Source: Leptospiraceae bacterium
Lineage (GTDB): Bacteria; Spirochaetota; Leptospiria; Leptospirales; Leptonemataceae
Direction: 5' to 3'
Length of the DNA stretch: 64,000 bases
Assembly: GCA_025059995.1 (NCBI GenBank)
Contig: JANXCF010000004.1
Coordinates: 174,020-238,019, forward strand
The translations under genes and the position numbers were made by a program. The notes under the pieces were generated by a model. The model was not told where the DNA came from and searched no databases. It was given only the letters and a program-made list of their open reading frames with translations. Positions 9,790 to 17,277 of the stretch are shown here, piece after piece (within the stretch, counting starts at the first letter, position 1; the number at the start of each line of letters is the position of its first letter).

Positions 9790-11286
9790 ATGGAAATCAA
9801 ATCCTTAATCTTCGATAAAAATATAACATCAAGAAGAATTTCAATCCAGAGCTTCATCAAAAAAGGAATTCCACAGATCAAGATTTTAGGAATCTCCCCC
9901 CAAAAAAGCTCTGATATGGCAATCAAATTACAAACCATTTTTCTTAGCAATCAAATCGAACTACCCTACGAAAACATCCAAATCAACATTACTCCAAATG
10001 GAATAGACTACCAAAATTATTTAGATTTGAGTTTATTTGTTTGTCTTTTTCAAAGTTTGTATCCTAGTCTTGGTCTTGATACGTTTGATTTCGAAAATAC
10101 TCTTTTTTTAGGAGAGCTGAATCTTTTTGGAGAAGTCATATGCGATGAGTCCTATAAAAAGATCATTCTTGCCGCAAAAGAAATAAACTTTGAAACGATG
10201 GTCCTATCAAGGCGCTGCTCGAGTTTTCTTTATCCCATCAAGGATGTTCGATTTTATTTGATTGAAACCATCAAAGACTTAAAAAACAAGACATGGGAAA
10301 TTTATGAACCTGAAGCCCCAAAAGTATTTTTTTTTCAAAATGAAACCAAATCATCCAAAATCCAACTTCCAAAAGCTCTCTTCGAAATCATGCCAATCAT
10401 TGCTGGAAAGCATTCTGTGTTTCTGATAGAAAAAACCAAAATCCACAAATGGGAGTTTCTTTATGCCTTTTCCCGTTTGATTAGCACTCTTCATCCAACT
10501 GAATGGGAGCAACTGCACTCTAACGAAAACTTTCAAGATCAACTCCCTATGGCAATCATCAATAGTAATATCACAAAAAACGAACTCATAGGATCAAAAA
10601 AAAGCATCCTCGAAAGTCTACTTTTTCGTAATCAATTTGGCATTCTTTTGATTGATGATTTTCCTTCATTTAGCAAAGATAAAGTATTGATCTTTAAGGA
10701 CCTATTAGAAAAAAAATTTATTGATTATCCTTCCGAAAACTTTCGACTAAGAAATTCGTTTTGGCTGACGTTTTTTTCTTACCCTTGTCCTTGTGGAAAT
10801 TTTCTTCATCCAGTGGATGAATGTATCTGTAGCTACAAAGAAATCAAAAAATACCATAGTAAGTTTGAACTCTACATCAAAAACTTTGTTGATATCATCA
10901 TGCCTGTTGATCATGAAGTTATCTCAATCACGATGGATGAATTTACACAGTACAAAGAAAAAATCAAATCTGCAATGTTAATCCAATTTGAACGATACCA
11001 AAAAGAAAGTTTTTTCTACAACTCTCATGCCCCCAATGAAAGAATGGAAGAATTTATGTCATTCGATAGCGAACAAACCTCAAAACTTTGGAAAGAAAAA
11101 ACAAAAATGCTTTCTTCTGAGAATGAAAAAAATATCATCCGAAGGATTGCAAGAACCATCGCCGACTACAATGGCAATCCTCGGATAACTGCTGATGATC
11201 TACAAGTTGCTTTTTCTTTTCGAAATACACTTTTGTTTCTTGAACAGCCCAAAATCCAGAAAACCATCACCGATCCTTCAAAATAA
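9790..11286 (+). CDS. ComM/YifB-family Mg-chelatase-like protein lacking a clear Walker A
   Basis: The 498-residue protein follows the ComM/YifB layout. It has an N-terminal ribosomal-S5/Lon-like domain (IQINITPNGIDYQNYLDLSL is the degenerate counterpart of the usual 'NLAPADL.K.G..fDLP' stretch), a Mg-chelatase AAA+ domain, the Cys motif PCPCGN plus CICS near residues 336-352, and a C-terminal helical domain ending NPRITADDLQVAF. At the Walker A position (around residues 196-210, after MPIIAGKH) the usual GPPGSGKT is absent. A Walker B-like GILLIDDFPSF remains. In other bacteria ComM is a branch-migration helicase for natural transformation. Here ATP hydrolysis may be lost, so the role is uncertain. 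Confidence 0.82.
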   Translation: MEIKSLIFDKNITSRRISIQSFIKKGIPQIKILGISPQKSSDMAIKLQTIFLSNQIELPYENIQINITPNGIDYQNYLDLSLFVCLFQSLYPSLGLDTFDFENTLFLGELNLFGEVICDESYKKIILAAKEINFETMVLSRRCSSFLYPIKDVRFYLIETIKDLKNKTWEIYEPEAPKVFFFQNETKSSKIQLPKALFEIMPIIAGKHSVFLIEKTKIHKWEFLYAFSRLISTLHPTEWEQLHSNENFQDQLPMAIINSNITKNELIGSKKSILESLLFRNQFGILLIDDFPSFSKDKVLIFKDLLEKKFIDYPSENFRLRNSFWLTFFSYPCPCGNFLHPVDECICSYKEIKKYHSKFELYIKNFVDIIMPVDHEVISITMDEFTQYKEKIKSAMLIQFERYQKESFFYNSHAPNERMEEFMSFDSEQTSKLWKEKTKMLSSENEKNIIRRIARTIADYNGNPRITADDLQVAFSFRNTLLFLEQPKIQKTITDPSK

Positions 11287-11506
11287 AGTGAGAGATCTCC
11301 ATCGCTATTCTTCGAATAGCGTGATCTAGATATTTTTCATCCAAAAGTAGCTTTCTATAATATTCTATGTCTTTTTTCTTTATGTAGTTTAGTCCTTGTT
11401 TTCTCAGTAAAAGGGGATCTTCGTAATTATCTTTTTCTGGTTCTAGGGAATGATTTTCTTGTGATTCTTTAGAAAAATGGGTTTTTTGAGGTAATGCTTT
11501 TTCCAT
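11267..11506 (-). CDS. Small hypothetical protein
   Basis: The 79-residue reading frame has a good ribosome site (AAGGA, 7 bases before the ATG). The N-terminal 30 residues are polar and probably disordered. The C-terminal half is predicted to be helical and charged (YIKKKDIEYYRKLLLDEK). It overlaps the 3' end of the ComM-like gene by 20 bp in convergent orientation and is the likely last gene of the rpsP-to-yraN transcript. No family is recognised. The coding case rests on the ribosome site and helical composition. Confidence 0.55.
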   Translation of the reverse strand: MEKALPQKTHFSKESQENHSLEPEKDNYEDPLLLRKQGLNYIKKKDIEYYRKLLLDEKYLDHAIRRIAMEISHFILKDR

Positions 11507-11592
11507 ACGTTACATCCTTGTAACTTGATTTCCATCCTTGGATTTACTGAATCATTCGACCTGTTGTAGGATTTTGAATAGAATTTTTCGAA

Positions 11593-12024
11593 CTAAAAGA
11601 AAATATTTTTGTAATGCTTGATTTCTCGATCTTGTATCCAAATCAAATCAAACGAAACACCTACATCCCAAACCGACATTTCTTTAAGAAAATTTATAAA
11701 ATTTTTAAACTCATTTAAATCTTGATACATCTCCAAATTCTGCCTAACCATTTTCAAAAAAACTTTATAAGCTTCGTAAAGTAATTCTTTTCTTTTGGAA
11801 TTTTCTCTCAAAAGCGGATGAATGAAAAAATTCTTTTTCCAACGTTTGACTTCAACAAAGTGCAGTCTTTTCTCCATCTGATGAAAAGCGATGATATCAA
11901 TTTCAACTTTTCTTTTTTCAGTTTGTATCAGAAAATTATGCTTTAAAACATCATATTGACGATTTTTTAAATAATCAATCGCTATTTTTTCGGACTCATG
12001 CTTAAAGGAGTTTTTTTCCTTCAC
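11593..12024 (-). CDS. YraN/UPF0102 family endonuclease-like protein
   Basis: The 143-residue protein shows the YraN pattern. An N-terminal helix SEKIAIDYLKNRQYDVLKHN is followed by EIDIIAF and, about 10 residues later, LHFVEVKRW. These are the (E/D)-x(n)-ExK core residues of a PD-(D/E)XK nuclease fold. The family is widely conserved, usually near rnhB, and its physiological role is unclear. Its ATG overlaps the stop of the HD-GYP-like gene by 4 bp (ATGA). The C-terminal 40 residues are divergent. Confidence 0.78.
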   Translation of the reverse strand: MKEKNSFKHESEKIAIDYLKNRQYDVLKHNFLIQTEKRKVEIDIIAFHQMEKRLHFVEVKRWKKNFFIHPLLRENSKRKELLYEAYKVFLKMVRQNLEMYQDLNEFKNFINFLKEMSVWDVGVSFDLIWIQDREIKHYKNIFF

Positions 12025-13229
12025 ATTAAGCTCAGGATGTCTATGTTTTCTTCTTTTGCATCCAATACCTTGATAACGGTGATCTGATGTTCTTTTGCAA
12101 GATCCAAAAAGTAATTCTCTTCGATGTGTTTGCCTTTGGGATCAAAAACTAATTTCACTAAAGGTCGTAGTGGGGATTTGAGGTTTCCTTCAACAACAAT
12201 TGCCTTAAAACCATTAGATAATTCCACCAAACTTCCTATCGGATAAATGGAAAGTCCACCTACCATAAAACGTAAAATCCTTGGATCCAGATGAGAGGCT
12301 TCTTCTGAAAGTAAAATTTTCATGGCTTCATAAGGGATTCTGGCTTTTCGATGGTATCGATCCTCCAACATGGCAGTATAACGATCTGCAATAGCGGCTA
12401 TGCGAGCCATCAGGTTGATATCTTCTTTTTGTAATTTTTTTGGATAACCTGTTCCATCGAAGTTCTCATGGTGTTGCAAAGAAACTATTGCTAAGTTTTG
12501 CTTAACATAAGCATCTTGAGTTAAAACTTTAAAACCAAATAAAGTATGATTGTAAAAAATCTTTTTTTCTTCTTCAGTTAATGGATAATTCTTTTTTCTT
12601 AGTTCTATAGGGATAAAAAACATCCCAACATCCATTATCATCATAGAAAAAATCAGCTCATGCACTCGAATTTTACCTAGATTGATCAACTTGCCTAAAT
12701 ATCCTCCATATAATGCTGCATGAATTGAATGTTGTATCAAGATATCATCAGATATCCGAATTCCCAATAGTAAGATGGGGAAAAAACGATAATCCATAAC
12801 AACACCAGCAAGATACAACGCATCCGATAGAACTTCGTGATTATTAAAGTGCTTTCTTTCTACAAGAGAACGAATGTTTTTTTGTAGCTTTTTTCCAATT
12901 TCGAAAACTTGCTTTTGGAACTCATCCCGATATTCTTTTGCCTTTTCGAATTCTTTTGAAATCTTTACGTTCTCTAAATCTTTTGCTCCACCCTGAGGTA
13001 GTTGAACTTTTTCTTCAACAACAGAAACTTCCTCCCCATCTGTATAAACCTTATCGATACCCCATTTCAGTAGTTTTTCAATATCACTTTTCTTGATGGT
13101 TTCGTAGGCTCGAACTAATACATTATTCTCGTCAATGTAAACAGGTGCAGTAAACGACATTCCCGATTTTAGTTGTTCAATTTTGATTACTTTTCTTTTT
13201 GAGGTAGCCATCTTTATATAATATACCAT
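12021..13229 (-). CDS. HD-GYP-like protein with degenerate HD pair
   Basis: The 402-residue protein has an N-terminal DUF3391-like part (VIKIEQLKSGMSFTAPVYI ... GIDKVYTDGEE) and a HD-GYP domain. Retained motifs are a first His (QHSIHAALYGG), NHTLFGFKVL, HHENFDGTGYP and ARIAAIADRY. The central HD-IGK is IMDVGMFFIP, so the metal-binding His of the HD pair and the following Lys are replaced. Canonical HD-GYP proteins hydrolyse cyclic di-GMP; this one may be a binding or scaffold variant. An alternative ATG at 13211 (MATSKRK) is possible, since neither start has a strong ribosome site. It overlaps the FlhB-C gene upstream by 53 bp. Confidence 0.82.
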   Translation of the reverse strand: MVYYIKMATSKRKVIKIEQLKSGMSFTAPVYIDENNVLVRAYETIKKSDIEKLLKWGIDKVYTDGEEVSVVEEKVQLPQGGAKDLENVKISKEFEKAKEYRDEFQKQVFEIGKKLQKNIRSLVERKHFNNHEVLSDALYLAGVVMDYRFFPILLLGIRISDDILIQHSIHAALYGGYLGKLINLGKIRVHELIFSMMIMDVGMFFIPIELRKKNYPLTEEEKKIFYNHTLFGFKVLTQDAYVKQNLAIVSLQHHENFDGTGYPKKLQKEDINLMARIAAIADRYTAMLEDRYHRKARIPYEAMKILLSEEASHLDPRILRFMVGGLSIYPIGSLVELSNGFKAIVVEGNLKSPLRPLVKLVFDPKGKHIEENYFLDLAKEHQITVIKVLDAKEENIDILSLM

Positions 13230-13452
13230 AAATCTTCGCTATTGTAAAATACAATTCCTTCGGGATTTCCCAATTTAAGGGAATCTTATCTAAAATAGAC
13301 GTTAGGATTTCATCTTTTATTAAGGGAATTTTATAATTTTCTAACACTTTAACAAAAAAATCGGAATTTGATGTATGGATCTTAAAGCAAATTCTTGGAG
13401 CTACATCAACATCGGGTTCATACTTTAATCCAATAAACTTTTTTCTTTTCAT
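13177..13452 (-). CDS. Free-standing FlhB C-terminal-like protein (FlhX/FhlB)
   Basis: The 91-residue protein matches the cytoplasmic C-terminal domain of FlhB/YscU. It has IGLKYEPDVDVAPRICFK at the start, KIPLIKDEILTSIL in the middle and IPKELYFTIAKIYGILYK at the end. There are no membrane helices and no NPTH autocleavage site. Such solo FlhB-C proteins are known in many flagellated bacteria and can influence hook-length and export switching. It sits between the rnhB block and the HD-GYP-like gene, in a ribosomal-protein operon. Full-length FlhB must be elsewhere. Confidence 0.83.
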   Translation of the reverse strand: MKRKKFIGLKYEPDVDVAPRICFKIHTSNSDFFVKVLENYKIPLIKDEILTSILDKIPLNWEIPKELYFTIAKIYGILYKDGYLKKKSNQN

Positions 13453-13477
13453 TTGAGACTCTCTTAGTTAAATTAAA

Positions 13478-13696
13478 TCAGAAGTCAGATGTTATTGATA
13501 AAATTTTCTTTTTGGTTTTTTCACTCAGTATTTCTTTAGGATCATGTAGAATTATTTTGTGAATTTTTTGTTCATTATACAAAATAGAAATTCTGAGCTG
13601 AATATCTCGGATCTCAAAACTAAAGTGTTTTAAGTTCGTTTCTTTTTGGAATAAAGTATCTTTGAAATAATTGTTCACACAAGCTTGAATTTTCAT
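13478..13696 (-). CDS. Small hypothetical protein
   Basis: The most likely start is the ATG at 13696, giving 72 residues; the frame extends to a TTG at 13717, which would add mostly hydrophobic residues without support. The protein is a mix of beta strands and a charged C-terminal helix (IQLRISILYNEQKIHKIIL). It lies between rnhB and flhX in one strand direction with short gaps, so it is probably part of that operon. I recognise no family. In related genomes one could look for a conserved gene at this spot. Confidence 0.5.
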   Translation of the reverse strand: MKIQACVNNYFKDTLFQKETNLKHFSFEIRDIQLRISILYNEQKIHKIILHDPKEILSEKTKKKILSITSDF

Positions 13697-13726
13697 GGAA
13701 AAAAAAACGGAATTCAAAAAAATAAC

Positions 13727-14470
13727 TTAATATGCCTTAAATGATCCTAAAAAACTTTTGCGATGGAACTCGCAAATCCCATGAATCCGTATTTTTTCAA
13801 AATGGGATTTTGTTCCATAGCCCTTATGTCTTTCGAACCCATATTGGGGATATTGTTTGGCTAATTCCATCATCCACAAATCTCGTGATACTTTTGCAAG
13901 GATTGATGCAGAAGCAATGGAAAATACCTTATCATCCCCTTTTATGATATTAGAAATTGAAATTCGATACGTTTTTGTGTTTTTATAAAGTTCTAAATTG
14001 ATTTCGTTTACTAATTTAGTCTGAGATATTCTTAAACTTTCTAAATCTTCATGTAATTTGCCAAACGAAAAGCGATAATTACCATCAATAAGAAATTTAA
14101 TGTTTATTATGTCATCAAGTTCAATCACATCATTTATCAAAAACAGAATACCCTTTTCGATGGCAGAGTTAATCCCGTTTTGATCAATATAATCAGATGA
14201 GACAGAATAACTTTTAGAAAAAAAAGCAGTTTTTTTGATTTTTTCGTATAGTTCTTCTCTTTTTGAAGGTGTTAATTTTTTTGAATCCCTTACTTTTGAT
14301 ACCCAATCAAAATCGGGTTTCTCGAAGAAGCTTTTCGAAAAACCCACCCCACCGATGAAAACAGGACCTGCAATTGCTCCACGTCCTGCCTCATCAATAC
14401 CAATAACAATGTCATATTGTTCGAAAAAACTCTTTTCAAAAGAAAAAGTCAGTTGACTATGAAAATTCAA
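13727..14470 (-). CDS. rnhB: Ribonuclease HII
   Basis: The 247-residue protein carries the RNase HII motifs IGIDEAGRGAIAGPVFIG (catalytic Asp26-Glu27), FLIDGNYRF with the next acidic residue, and KGDDKVFSIASASILAKVSRD, followed by YGFERHKGYGTKSH. It removes ribonucleotides from RNA-DNA hybrids, including single misinserted ribonucleotides and primers. It starts one base before the rplS stop region, in the usual rplS-rnhB order. At 247 residues it is slightly longer than most bacterial enzymes because of insertions in the middle. Confidence 0.96.
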   Translation of the reverse strand: MNFHSQLTFSFEKSFFEQYDIVIGIDEAGRGAIAGPVFIGGVGFSKSFFEKPDFDWVSKVRDSKKLTPSKREELYEKIKKTAFFSKSYSVSSDYIDQNGINSAIEKGILFLINDVIELDDIINIKFLIDGNYRFSFGKLHEDLESLRISQTKLVNEINLELYKNTKTYRISISNIIKGDDKVFSIASASILAKVSRDLWMMELAKQYPQYGFERHKGYGTKSHFEKIRIHGICEFHRKSFLGSFKAY

Positions 14471-14935
14471 TTATTGATAAACTTCTTTCACTTTTGCGGA
14501 TTTTCCTATTTTTTCTCGTAAGTAATATAGTCTTGCTCTTCGGACTTTTCCTTTTTTTACTAATTCAATATTAGCTATCCATGGGCTATGATAGGGAAAT
14601 GTTCTTTCTACCCCCACACCATGTGATATTCTACGAACTGTGAAAGTTTTGTTAAGATCCTCACCTCTTATGCGAATAACGGTTCCTTCAAATATTTGGA
14701 TTCGTTCTTTGTCTCCTTCTTTTATAATGGTGTGGACCCTGATAGTGTCCCCAGGACGAAAATCAACCCATTTCTTTTTTTCAAATAAGGGCGATTTTTT
14801 AACTTTGATGGGTTTTCCATTGATGAAAATCTTAGAATGTTCTGTTTTTTCTTTTGTAGTGTCTTCTTGAGTTCCTTCAGATAATTGTTCTTGGTTATTC
14901 ACCTCTTGTTGACTATTCATTGGTTCTGTGTTCAT
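14471..14935 (-). CDS. rplS: 50S ribosomal protein L19 with N-terminal extension
   Basis: The C-terminal 105 residues are typical L19: [30 protein letters not shown], the [15 protein letters not shown] loop, and [20 protein letters not shown]. The ATG at 14935 is chosen because AGGGG lies ten bases upstream; a longer frame to 15019 lies inside trmD and lacks support. With this start about 50 polar residues (Gln, Glu, Thr and Asn rich) precede the L19 core, an extension not found in common L19 proteins. It overlaps trmD by 23 bp. L19 sits at the 30S-50S interface. Confidence 0.92.
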   Translation of the reverse strand: MNTEPMNSQQEVNNQEQLSEGTQEDTTKEKTEHSKIFINGKPIKVKKSPLFEKKKWVDFRPGDTIRVHTIIKEGDKERIQIFEGTVIRIRGEDLNKTFTVRRISHGVGVERTFPYHSPWIANIELVKKGKVRRARLYYLREKIGKSAKVKEVYQ

Positions 14936-15662
14936 TTTTAAGACCCCTAAGATTGAGATTCCATCGAAGTTTTCTTCTGTTGGTTCTTTCCAAACTTTTT
15001 TCTTTACGCCACTTGTCAATAAGACTGTGATTTCCAGATAACAAAATTTCTGGAACTTTCCAACCTTTGTATTCTCTTGGCTTTGTATATTGAGGGTATT
15101 CCAACAATTTTTTTTCTTCTTTGTATTCTAAAGAAAAACTTTCTTCTTCTAAGCTTTGAGGTTTTCCTACAAAACCGGGTAAATACCTCATAAATGCATC
15201 GATAAAGCATAGAATTGCTAAATCACCTGAATTCAAAACAAAATCACCAATACTTACCTCCAGATCAACCAAGTGATCTAAAATTCTTTGATCAAAACCT
15301 TCATAATAACCACTCAAAAAAGTAAGTCCATGGATTTGGTTTTTTTTTAACTCATCATGCAAAGATAAGATAAAATCCTGGGTTAACAAAATTCCCCCTG
15401 GTGTCATAGCAATCACTGGGTAAGAATTCTCAAATGATCGTAGAGCTCGATCTACTGGCTCAATTCTTAAGATCATCCCCGTGCCACCGCCAAAAGGCTT
15501 TCCATCAATGATCTTTTTCTTGTTTTTGACTATGGCAAAATCAAGAAGATTGGCTATGCGATAATTAATGATTTGATTTTTGAGGGCTCTTTTGGGCAGA
15601 CCTGTATGGAAATAAGCTTCAAAACGTTCCGGAAAAAGCGTTATGATTTGAAATAAAAACAT
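14913..15662 (-). CDS. trmD: tRNA (guanine37-N1)-methyltransferase
   Basis: This is a 249-residue SPOUT methyltransferase. Diagnostic stretches are [41 protein letters not shown], the knotted SAM site [12 protein letters not shown], and [13 protein letters not shown], which corresponds to the usual IGDYVLTGGE. TrmD methylates G37 of tRNAs with G36 and prevents +1 frameshifting. It is in the standard rimM-trmD-rplS order; its ATG directly follows rimM. The C-terminus overlaps rplS. Confidence 0.95.
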   Translation of the reverse strand: MFLFQIITLFPERFEAYFHTGLPKRALKNQIINYRIANLLDFAIVKNKKKIIDGKPFGGGTGMILRIEPVDRALRSFENSYPVIAMTPGGILLTQDFILSLHDELKKNQIHGLTFLSGYYEGFDQRILDHLVDLEVSIGDFVLNSGDLAILCFIDAFMRYLPGFVGKPQSLEEESFSLEYKEEKKLLEYPQYTKPREYKGWKVPEILLSGNHSLIDKWRKEKSLERTNRRKLRWNLNLRGLKNEHRTNE

Positions 15663-16297
15663 TAAGTCTCAAGAAAGTATTCCCAATCTTTAATAATGAT
15701 TTTACTCACTCCTTTGGTATCTTCATGAAACACGATTTGGCAAAATTCATCTACAAATGGAACTAAAATATTTTTCTTTTTTAGTTGTGGTATAAGTCGG
15801 ATTTCTAGTATGCCATGAGCCGAGGTTTCCATGTAATCAAATACATTACCAATAAGATTCCCTTTTGTATCATAAACCTCTTTATTTTTGATTTTGAAAA
15901 AATATAATTCATCCTTTTGTTCCAAAACCTGAATAGGAATACAAACCCAACTTCCAATTATTGTATCAGGCAAGGGTTCATAAAACTCGATGAATAACCC
16001 CATGCGTTTTTTTCGTATAACACGTTCCAAAATTCGAATTTTAAATATTCGATATTTTAGTAATTGAGAAGTTCTTATAAAACCTTCAGAAGAAACATCA
16101 TATTGAATGTTTTTTTTCTCTTGCTTGGTTTTGAAGTTTCGTCCTTTTCCCAATAACTGAACTACAAAAGCATCAAAAGGAATTTCAATCTCTTGAAGGG
16201 AATCACCTTTGGTTGAAACAATAAGTTCGTTTTTATTTACGAAAAAATCTTGGATAAATCCAATAGGGATCAAAGACTCTAATCCAATTTTGCTCAA
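15662..16297 (-). CDS. rimM: 16S rRNA processing protein RimM
   Basis: The 211-residue protein is divergent at the N-terminus (IPIGFIQDFFVNKNELIV), where RimM normally has a G.hG..G motif. The C-terminal PRC-barrel part is clearer (VYDTKGNLIGNVFDYMETSAHGILEI ... VPFVDEFCQIV). It is about 30-40 residues longer than typical RimM because of an insertion near residues 55-110. RimM assists 30S maturation through S19 and S13. The identity is supported strongly by its position between khpA and trmD. The stop overlaps the trmD start. Confidence 0.85.
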   Translation of the reverse strand: MSKIGLESLIPIGFIQDFFVNKNELIVSTKGDSLQEIEIPFDAFVVQLLGKGRNFKTKQEKKNIQYDVSSEGFIRTSQLLKYRIFKIRILERVIRKKRMGLFIEFYEPLPDTIIGSWVCIPIQVLEQKDELYFFKIKNKEVYDTKGNLIGNVFDYMETSAHGILEIRLIPQLKKKNILVPFVDEFCQIVFHEDTKGVSKIIIKDWEYFLET

Positions 16298-16298
16298 T

Positions 16299-16565
16299 TT
16301 AGTCTATGATTTCAACAGAATAGTTTTTTTTGTCCCGATTATTAACTGCTTGAATAATCATACGAATGGCTCTAATCACACTTCCATTTTTTCCAATGAT
16401 TTTTCCCACATCGTCGGGATGAACCCGAATTTCTATGATGGTTTCTTGTGTTCCCTCGACTTTTTGAATTTTCACTTCTTCAGGATGTTGGACTAATCCT
16501 CTAATTACGTAATCCAAATACTTTACGGGTTCTAAGTTTACTGCATTAGGATTGATTTTTCTCAT
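16299..16565 (-). CDS. khpA: KH-domain RNA-binding protein KhpA
   Basis: The 88-residue protein has a single KH domain: VKYLDYVIRGLVQHPEEV, then IEIRVHPDDVGKIIGKNGSVIRAIR with the GxxG loop as IGKNGS. KhpA (YlqC) works with KhpB/Jag as a small RNA chaperone in many bacteria. It lies between rpsP and rimM, overlapping rpsP by 20 bp, which is the common arrangement. Confidence 0.93.
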   Translation of the reverse strand: MRKINPNAVNLEPVKYLDYVIRGLVQHPEEVKIQKVEGTQETIIEIRVHPDDVGKIIGKNGSVIRAIRMIIQAVNNRDKKNYSVEIID

Positions 16566-16878
16566 TCTGATTTGCTTTGGATTTCAACCGAGCTTGGTAT
16601 TTTTGTTCTTCTTTTTTTAATACAAAATTGGGGATAACAACACCTGCTTTTTTGAAAATTGCCAATACCGTTTCAGTTGGCCAAGCCCCTTGATTTAACC
16701 AATATTCAGCTCTTTCTTTTTGAACTTTGTAAAGAATTTCTTTTTCATTCGCAGAAGGGTTATAAAATCCGACGGATTCAATGTATTTTCCATCTCTTCT
16801 TTTTCTCGAATCCACCACTACAATTCGATAAATGGGCTTTTTCTTTTTTCCAAACCTATGCAATCGTATCTTTACCAC
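16546..16878 (-). CDS. rpsP: 30S ribosomal protein S16
   Basis: The protein is typical S16: IRLHRFGKKKKPIYRIVVVD, then GKYIESVGFYNP and AEYWLNQGAWPTETV. I place the start at the GTG at 16878, which gives the family's normal MVKIRL terminus; an in-frame ATG at 16887 would add MVF. Neither has a strong ribosome site. TATAAT lies at once upstream of the ATG, which also argues for the later start. It is the first gene of the khpA-rimM-trmD-rplS-rnhB operon. The C-terminal ~25 residues are a Lys/Gln-rich tail. Confidence 0.93.
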   Translation of the reverse strand: MVKIRLHRFGKKKKPIYRIVVVDSRKRRDGKYIESVGFYNPSANEKEILYKVQKERAEYWLNQGAWPTETVLAIFKKAGVVIPNFVLKKEEQKYQARLKSKANQNEKNQS

Positions 16879-16980
16879 AAAAACCATAGATTATATGGGT
16901 AATCTTATGTCAAACAAAATCAAATTTGTATTTTCATGATAATTGAATGTTTTTTTCTTTATTTTTAATTTATTAAACTC

Positions 16981-17277
16981 ATGGAGAAACTTCATAACCA
17001 AGAGATAGAACAAATTTTACAAACTGAACTAAAACAATGGCAATGGAAAGATGATCGTTTAATACGCACGTATCATTTTAAAGATTTTAAACATGCTTTG
17101 AGTTTTATGGTATTGTGCGGACTAAAATGTGAACAGATGGATCACCATCCCGATTGGAAAAATGTCTACAACAAAGTCTTCATAGAACTTTATACACATT
17201 CGCTAAATGGAATTTCTTCAAAAGATGTCGAATTAGCCAAATATATGGAAGGAGTTTATCAAAAGTTTATGCCTTGA
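16981..17277 (+). CDS. Pterin-4a-carbinolamine dehydratase
   Basis: The 98-residue protein has the PCD/DCoH pattern. A central helix is followed by CEQMDHHPDWKNVYNKVFIEL, with the conserved His55-His56-Pro57 and Trp59, then YTHSLNGISSKDVELAK with the third His. It dehydrates 4a-hydroxy-tetrahydrobiopterin and supports aromatic amino acid hydroxylases. No hydroxylase gene is nearby. The 3' end overlaps the convergent glpD gene by 11 bp. Upstream is a 102-bp divergent gap shared with rpsP. Confidence 0.92.
   Translation: MEKLHNQEIEQILQTELKQWQWKDDRLIRTYHFKDFKHALSFMVLCGLKCEQMDHHPDWKNVYNKVFIELYTHSLNGISSKDVELAKYMEGVYQKFMP

Noticed and set aside
12021..13229. Calling the HD-GYP-like protein an active cyclic di-GMP phosphodiesterase
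   Set aside because: The His of the HD pair is Met and the following Lys is Met, so activity cannot be assumed.
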